A DNA stretch of 64,000 nt from Rhodocyclaceae bacterium (GTDB lineage Bacteria; Pseudomonadota; Gammaproteobacteria; Burkholderiales; CAIKXV01), in contig JADCHX010000010.1 in NCBI GenBank assembly GCA_020248265.1, positions 186,001 to 250,000 on the forward strand, given 5' to 3'. The position numbers and the translations under genes are program-made. Shown here piece after piece: positions 58,991-64,000 of the stretch; the stretch's first letter is position 1, and each line of letters starts with the position of its first letter. The notes below the pieces were generated by a model. That model was not told the origin of the DNA. It worked only from the letters and a program-made list of their open reading frames with translations, and ran no database searches.

Positions 58991-60633
58991 GCGTTCACTC
59001 CCGTTCGAGTCGATTCCGCCACGGGCATCGAATGCCCGCGAACAAGGTCTGCTGCACGCTCGGCGATCATCAGCACGCAGGCATTGATGTGCGCGGACAC
59101 GAGGTCAGGCATCACGGACGCATCGGCCACACGCAGTCGCTCGATGCCATGCACGCGCAGCGACGGGTCGACCACGGCATCCGGCCCGGAGCCGATTCTG
59201 CACGTCCCCGCCGGATGATGCACGGTGACCGCGGTGCGCCGGATCCATGCCTCGACCTCGGCGCGCGTGCGTACCTCCGGCCCCGGAGCGAGCTGGCGGC
59301 CGCGGAACGGTGCCAGCGGCCCGGACAGGGCCAGGTCGCGCGCACGCTCGTACCCTTCGACCAGCGTGGCCATGTCCTGCGCATCGGACAACAGGTTGAA
59401 CAGGATCCTTACCCGTTCGGACGGATCGGCGGAGCGCAGCGTGACCTCGCCGCGGCTCTTCGGATGCAGCAGCGCCGGACGGATGCCGTAGCCATCAGCA
59501 CCGGCCGGATGCAGCAGCGGGAACCACATCGCGGGCTTCTGAGGCGCACAGCGGAACATGAACTCGATGTCGGGCACCTCCAGTTCCGGACGCGACTTCA
59601 CGAACGCATACAGCGCGCTGGGCAGCATGGTGGCTGGTCCGGTGCCCGTGAGCCACGCGCGCAGCATGCTCGCGATCATCCGGTCGGCGCGCAGTTCGGC
59701 CTGGAACGGTCCCGGTGCCTGGCGCGAGAAGGCCAGCGCAACGGCCACATGGTCCTGCAGGTTACGGCCAACCGGAAGGTCGGCCAGCACCCGGATACCG
59801 TGCGCCTCGAGGTGCGCGGCCGGGCCGATGCCCGACAGCATCAGCACCTGGGGCGTGTTGAAGGTTCCTGCCGAGACGATCACCTCGCGCGAAGCATGCG
59901 CCCGGCCCGCATCGCCACGGGTACGATATTCGACGCCGGTGGCGGCGCCGTCTTCGATGACGATGCGCGTGACGCAGGCCCCCGTCACCACCTTCAGGTT
60001 GGCGCGTGCCCGCACCGGCCGCAGGTACGAGACGGCCGCCGACGAGCGGCGCCCTCGGTCGATGAAGCACTGCCCGCGGCCGAAGCCCTCGTGCCGCTCA
60101 CCGTTGAAATCAGGAGTGAGCGGATAGCCGGCCGAGCGCCCGGCCTCCAGCCAGGCCTCGTTCAGCGGATCGCTGAATCGCGACCACTGAACGCCGGTCG
60201 GCCCGTCGCCACCACGGTACTGGCTGGCGCCGCCTTCCCAGCGCTCGCTGCGCATGAAATACGGCAGCACGTCGGCGTATGCCCAGCCGGCTGCGCCCTG
60301 GCGCGCCCAGCGCTCGTAGTCGTTCCGGTCGCCGCGGGTACAGGTCATGATATTGACCGACGAAGACCCGCCGAGCACCTTGCCTCGCATCGCCTCCAGC
60401 GAACGGCCATCGAGCGCCGGCTCCGGTTCGGTATGCAGCCCCCAGTCGAACAATTCGTGCTCGTGCAGCTTGCCGACACCGAGCGGGATGTGGATCAGCG
60501 GATGCCAGTCGGCCCCGCCCGCCTCCAGCAGCAGCACCTTCGCATGCCGGTCTTCGGACAGGCGGTTGGCGAGCACGCAGCCCGCCGAACCGGCACCGAC
60601 GACGATGTAATCCCAGGAATTGCCATCTGCCAT
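58987..60633 (-). CDS. GMC family flavin oxidoreductase
   Basis: A 548-residue FAD-dependent alcohol/choline dehydrogenase-like enzyme. GAGSAGCVLANRLSED (about 13-28) is the FAD-binding loop, GKVLGGSSSVN (about 85-95) the GMC signature, and VTVHHPAGTCRIG and HINACVLMIAERAAD the C-terminal catalytic region. The start is ATG 60633. It lies between two Bug-protein genes. Substrate unknown. Confidence 0.93.
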   Translation of the reverse strand: MADGNSWDYIVVGAGSAGCVLANRLSEDRHAKVLLLEAGGADWHPLIHIPLGVGKLHEHELFDWGLHTEPEPALDGRSLEAMRGKVLGGSSSVNIMTCTRGDRNDYERWARQGAAGWAYADVLPYFMRSERWEGGASQYRGGDGPTGVQWSRFSDPLNEAWLEAGRSAGYPLTPDFNGERHEGFGRGQCFIDRGRRSSAAVSYLRPVRARANLKVVTGACVTRIVIEDGAATGVEYRTRGDAGRAHASREVIVSAGTFNTPQVLMLSGIGPAAHLEAHGIRVLADLPVGRNLQDHVAVALAFSRQAPGPFQAELRADRMIASMLRAWLTGTGPATMLPSALYAFVKSRPELEVPDIEFMFRCAPQKPAMWFPLLHPAGADGYGIRPALLHPKSRGEVTLRSADPSERVRILFNLLSDAQDMATLVEGYERARDLALSGPLAPFRGRQLAPGPEVRTRAEVEAWIRRTAVTVHHPAGTCRIGSGPDAVVDPSLRVHGIERLRVADASVMPDLVSAHINACVLMIAERAADLVRGHSMPVAESTRTGVNA

Positions 60634-60650
60634 CAATCTGCCACCATCGA

Positions 60651-61616
60651 TCAGTCGACCGGCGGGATGCCGGCTTCCTTCGCCAGGCGCACCATGCGCA
60701 CAGCCTGATCCTTCATCATCGCCGCCATCTGTTCAGCGCTACCGCCGGCGATGTCCAGGCCGGCTTCGGCCAGCCGCGCGCGCGTGTCCTTCTCGCCGAG
60801 GATCCGGTTCTGTTCGGCATTCAACCGGCCGATGATCGCCGCCGGCGTCGCGGGCGGCACGGCCACGCCCATCCAGCCTTCGAACTCGAATCCGGGCAGC
60901 GCAGCCTGCGCGATGGTGGGCACGCCAGGCAAGGCCGCCGAGGTACGGTTGCCTGTGACGCCGAGCGCACGCACCTTGCCGGCCTTCACCTGCTGGAGTG
61001 CCTCGGGGATGGTCTGGAACATCAGGTCGACCTGGCCACCGAGCAGGTCGACCATCGCCGGCGCGCCACCCTTGTACGGAACGTGCACCATCTTCACTTT
61101 CGCCAGGCTGGCGAACAGTTCGCCCGACATGTGCTGCGACGAACCGTTGCCTCCCGACCCGTAGTTGAGCACGCCCGGGCGCATGCGCGCGAGCGTGATG
61201 AAGTCAGCCACCGTCTTCGCCGGCACCGAGGGGTTCACGATCAGCACGTTGCCCTGGTAGACCAGCATGCCGACCGGCGCGAGGTCTTTCAGGGGGTCAT
61301 ACGGCATCCGGGTATAGATGGCGAGGTTGCCTCCCAGCGCACCACCGCTGGAGAGCAGGATCGTGTACCCGTCGGGCAGCGCGCGTGCGACCACTTCGCC
61401 GGCGATGTTCCCACCGGCGCCCGCGCGCGTCTCGATGATCACCGGCTGCGAGAGCATCTCGGCCAGGCGCGGCGCCATGATGCGGCCGACCAGGTCAACG
61501 CTGCCGCCGGCCGCGAAGCCGATCACCATGCGCACCGGCTTGGCCGGCCAGGACTGGGCAGCAGCAGGCGCAGCGAAGCCGGCAGCGGTGAGACCGATGG
61601 CGAGGATCCTGATCAT
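60651..61616 (-). CDS. Bug/TctC-type substrate-binding protein (second copy)
   Basis: A 321-residue periplasmic protein with a signal peptide (MIRILAIGLTAAGFAAPAAAQ) and Bug motifs KPVRMVIGFAAGGSVDLVGR and HVPYKGGAPAMVDLLGGQVD. It shares the family fold with the 58.0-kb protein but differs at many positions, so they are not a recent duplication. It comes 46 nt after the ThDP gene. Ligand unknown. Confidence 0.94.
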   Translation of the reverse strand: MIRILAIGLTAAGFAAPAAAQSWPAKPVRMVIGFAAGGSVDLVGRIMAPRLAEMLSQPVIIETRAGAGGNIAGEVVARALPDGYTILLSSGGALGGNLAIYTRMPYDPLKDLAPVGMLVYQGNVLIVNPSVPAKTVADFITLARMRPGVLNYGSGGNGSSQHMSGELFASLAKVKMVHVPYKGGAPAMVDLLGGQVDLMFQTIPEALQQVKAGKVRALGVTGNRTSAALPGVPTIAQAALPGFEFEGWMGVAVPPATPAAIIGRLNAEQNRILGEKDTRARLAEAGLDIAGGSAEQMAAMMKDQAVRMVRLAKEAGIPPVD

Positions 61617-61662
61617 GGCGATTTCCTCCGTTTAAGATCCGGCGCGAGCCGGGGCACTGCGG

Positions 61663-63306
61663 TCAGGTGTTCATCTGCGAGAAACGGACGGTCGCCGCGC
61701 GTGCGCGATAGTCGGTGACGACGTTGACCACCGCCGGGATGCCGGAATCGACCGCACGCTGGGCGCGCTCGAGCGCCGGGCGGATGTCCTCCGGCCGCTC
61801 GACATACTCGCCATGCGCGCCCAGGGCGATCGCCATCTGGTCGTAGCGGGTGTAGCCGAGGTCGCGTCCCGGCTTCTTGCGTTCCGCGTCGCCGGTCCAG
61901 CCACCGTTCAGGCTGATCACCACGAGCACGGGGATGCGATGCCGGATCGCAGTATCGAGTTCGAACCCGTTAAGGCCGAACGACCCATCGCCATGCAGGA
62001 CGATCACCGGCGTGCCGGGCTTGGCCATCTTCGCACCCACCCCGAACGGCATGCCGACGCCCATCGTGCCGAACGGACCGGAATTCAGCCGATGCCCCGC
62101 CACGTGCGTCGGGATCGACTGCCGGCCGTAGTTCAGGATTTCCTGGCCGTCGACGCAGAGGATCGCCTCGCGCGGCATGAAATCGCGCACTTCCTTGCAC
62201 AGCCGCAGCGGGTGGATCGGCATCTGGTCGGTCGACAGGTCGCGCTCCTGGGCCGCCTGCTTGTCGACGTTGATCGACTGCAGCCGCTCGCGCCAGCCGG
62301 CATAGCGTGCCGCGTCGACCCGTCCCCGCGCCGCAGTGGCCAGTTGCAGCAGCACGGCCTTCGCATCGCCGACCAGCCCGACGTCGAGGCGCTGCGTCGA
62401 GGCGATCTCGCCCGGATCGACGTCGATCCGGATCACCCTGGCATCGGCGCGGAAGCGTGGCGGCTTGAGGTGGCCGAACACGTAGTTCACGCGGGTACCG
62501 ACGACCAGGATGGCATCGGCCTCCTTGAGGGCGGTCGAGCGCGCGTTCGGGAAGCAAAGCGGGTGGTCTTCCGGAACCACCCCGCGGCCCTGGGGCGTGG
62601 TGTAGAACGGCATCCCGCTCGCCTCGATCCACGAGCGCAGTTCGGGTGCTGCATCCGACCAGAGCACACCGCTGCCGGACAGCACGACCGGCTTCTCGGC
62701 TGCGGCAAGGATGCCGATCGCCGCTTCCACGCCGGCAGCGTCGGCCTGCGGGCGGCTGCGCACCGGGCCGCTGACCTTCGGCCAGACCACCGCCGCCTCG
62801 TCGACCGAGCCGAGCAGCACGTCGGTCGGGAAATCGAGGTAGACCGGGCCGGGCTTGCCTGCCCAGGCCGTGCGGAACGCCAGGTCGATCATCTCGGGGA
62901 TCCGGCGCGTCTCGTAGCAACGCTCGGCCCATTTCACCATCGGGCGCGCGAGCGCGACCTGGTCGATCTCCTGGAAGCTGCCGGTGCCCCATTCGCTCCA
63001 CGGGCTCGATCCGCCGAGTGCGACAACCGGCGCGCAGTCGATCAGCGCGGTGGCCAGACCGCTCACCAGGTTGATCGTGCCGGGCCCGGAACAGGCCATG
63101 CACACCCCGGACTTGTTCGCGACGCGCGAATAGGCATGCGCCATCATCGCCGCTCCCTGTTCGTGGCGCACGTCGATGCCGCGCATGCCTCGATCAATGC
63201 AGGCCTTCTCGGCGCCGAGCATCGGCGCGCCCATCAGGAAGAAGAAGGTGTCGACGCCGTGCTTCTCCAGGGCCTGGGCGACGAGTTCGGAACCGGTGAC
63301 GGGCAT
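61663..63306 (-). CDS. Thiamine diphosphate-dependent enzyme (acetolactate synthase-like)
   Basis: A 547-residue ThDP enzyme with the catalytic glutamate in DVRHEQGAAMMAHAY (E49) and the GDG-x-N cofactor motif in the C-terminal third (GDGSFGLNGFELD, then ISLNGGW). It has the IlvB-like three-domain layout and no regulatory subunit. Candidates are acetolactate synthase, oxalyl-CoA decarboxylase or other 2-keto acid decarboxylase activities; motifs do not settle it. It is the first gene of the minus-strand operon. Confidence 0.88.
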   Translation of the reverse strand: MPVTGSELVAQALEKHGVDTFFFLMGAPMLGAEKACIDRGMRGIDVRHEQGAAMMAHAYSRVANKSGVCMACSGPGTINLVSGLATALIDCAPVVALGGSSPWSEWGTGSFQEIDQVALARPMVKWAERCYETRRIPEMIDLAFRTAWAGKPGPVYLDFPTDVLLGSVDEAAVVWPKVSGPVRSRPQADAAGVEAAIGILAAAEKPVVLSGSGVLWSDAAPELRSWIEASGMPFYTTPQGRGVVPEDHPLCFPNARSTALKEADAILVVGTRVNYVFGHLKPPRFRADARVIRIDVDPGEIASTQRLDVGLVGDAKAVLLQLATAARGRVDAARYAGWRERLQSINVDKQAAQERDLSTDQMPIHPLRLCKEVRDFMPREAILCVDGQEILNYGRQSIPTHVAGHRLNSGPFGTMGVGMPFGVGAKMAKPGTPVIVLHGDGSFGLNGFELDTAIRHRIPVLVVISLNGGWTGDAERKKPGRDLGYTRYDQMAIALGAHGEYVERPEDIRPALERAQRAVDSGIPAVVNVVTDYRARAATVRFSQMNT

Positions 63307-63344
63307 TGCATGCTCCTTCTTGTGAATGCTTCATTCTGCAGGGT

Positions 63345-63665
63345 CTACAGGATGTATAGCTTGCCCTGTTTCTCCATCCATTCGTTTTCTCCAGCGCGGC
63401 GGTGGCCTCCCATGGCGCCGCCATCGCCTGCGCGGTCCGCTCGCCGGTCAGGTAGTTGCCCATCGCGACCAGTTTGCGGCGCGTGACCGCACCAGACCTT
63501 GTTGTTCGCACCGGTCCCGGCGACGGCATTACCGTCGCGGTCGATCACGCATATCTGCCGGAACTCGATGCACGGGTCGCTGCCGGCGATATGCGCCAGC
63601 GCCGCCGCCGCCGGGAACCCCTGCGCCAGCAGGTAGCTGCGCGGCACGCATGCAGGGGTGGACAG
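63345..63665 (-). pseudogene. Decayed DUF1028 family gene
   Basis: Two pieces of a DUF1028-like protein lie in different frames. One frame gives LLAQGFPAAAALAHIAGSDP, EFRQICVIDRDGNAVAGTGAN and NKVWCGH; the next frame gives LVAMGNYLTGERTAQAMAAP and WEATAALEKTN. The shift is near 63480. The N-terminal third is missing. DUF1028 proteins are hydrolase-like and often lie next to amidohydrolases and Bug proteins, so this may be an old member of the operon. Confidence 0.7.
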
Positions 63666-64000
63666 GGACGCGATAAGCAAAGGCAGCTCCGGGACGCAGC
63701 AGGACACCTGCTGTGATCACACGTTACCCCGGCTGCGCCGCTCTTGGCAACCGCGACCCGCGCCAGCCGATGCATGCCGCGCGCAGGCGCCCGTTGCCCG
63801 AGAGAGCGCCATTCGCCACTCCGGCTGGCGGGATCGGCTGGATGCACCGATCGTGCATTCGGATGGACCAGCCGTGCGGTCCGGCGCACCATCGTGATGC
63901 CGGCTCGGCCGTCTGCATGCCGGGATCGATGCATTCTTCCCGTAGGGCGCCTGCCGGGTGCCTTCGCGCTGGTACAGAACGTGCATCGGGTTGCCACCAC
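63666..64000. other. Unassigned right-edge stretch
   Basis: This 335-nt stretch reaches the window edge. Open frames on both strands have composition unlike real genes and no recognisable motif. It contains the 63842-63858 inverted repeat and scattered ATGCAC/GTGCAT hexamers, and could be the promoter region of the ThDP operon or of a gene beyond the edge. Confidence 0.4.
63842..63858. promoter_or_regulatory. Inverted repeat ATGCAC-N5-GTGCAT
   Basis: A perfect 6-bp inverted repeat with a 5-nt centre. Related hexamers (GTGCAT at 63981, GATGCAT near 63929) recur nearby. Possible operator for the ThDP operon; no regulator gene is in the window. Confidence 0.35.

Noticed and set aside
63717-63986. 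An 89-codon minus-strand frame at the right edge
   Set aside because: No ribosome-binding site, no motif, and a composition unlike the neighbouring genes.

Overview
The window is GC-rich, densely coded, and reads as a chromosomal segment of a betaproteobacterium, most likely Burkholderiales-like. Supporting signs are two orphan Bug/TctC periplasmic binding proteins, a dapA-bamC-metallo-beta-lactamase operon, an H-NS protein with a short C-terminal DNA-binding motif, a cbb3 oxidase (ccoNOQP) cluster with an FNR regulator, and class II FumC beside a MaeB-type malic enzyme. I see no rRNA, tRNA, CRISPR array, insertion sequence or prophage. The host and taxon are inferences from gene content.

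Layout. 1-5.3 kb: fumC and malic enzyme (minus strand), then a secreted PQQ-type sugar dehydrogenase. 5.3-15.1 kb: a long minus-strand iron-sulfur block, iscR-iscS-iscA, then sufB-C-D-S-U, an Nfu protein, a Rieske ferredoxin, a DUF457 membrane protein and a BolA. Two matching IscR-type operators sit on the iscR and sufB promoters. 15.2-28.7 kb: housekeeping genes (trmJ, suhB, an Aer-like chemoreceptor, an H-NS protein, mutS, slyD, a peroxiredoxin, a RoxA-type ribosomal oxygenase with an overlapping unknown gene, a Pro/Ala-rich lipoprotein, a metallo-beta-lactamase, bamC, dapA). 28.9-43.2 kb: a complete minus-strand run fliE to fliR, preceded by a FleS/FleR two-component pair and a consensus sigma-54 promoter in front of fliE.

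43.3-54.2 kb: a low-oxygen block with an Acg-type flavoprotein, a cysteine-complete FNR, hemN, a SafE-like membrane protein, a small membrane protein, fixH/ccoH, ccoG, ccoPQON and ccoS. Perfect or near-perfect FNR boxes precede ccoN and hemN, and the ccoN box is at the class II spacing from a candidate -10. The cluster lacks ccoI within the window. 54.3-64 kb: an ADP-forming acyl-CoA synthetase, then a minus-strand catabolic-looking operon (ThDP enzyme, Bug protein, GMC oxidoreductase, second Bug protein, atypical M20 hydrolase, Trp-rich protein) with a decayed DUF1028 remnant upstream.

The best candidates for something less described are the hybrid ISC/SUF locus that combines IscR and IscS with SufBCD, SufS and a zinc-type SufU under matched IscR operators, and the ThDP/GMC/Bug/M20 operon, whose substrate cannot be named from sequence. 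The M20 member has lost two usual metal-ligand residues. Most of the rest is orthodox. Many genes start with GTG, TTG or CTG; where I chose a start, the evidence says why.
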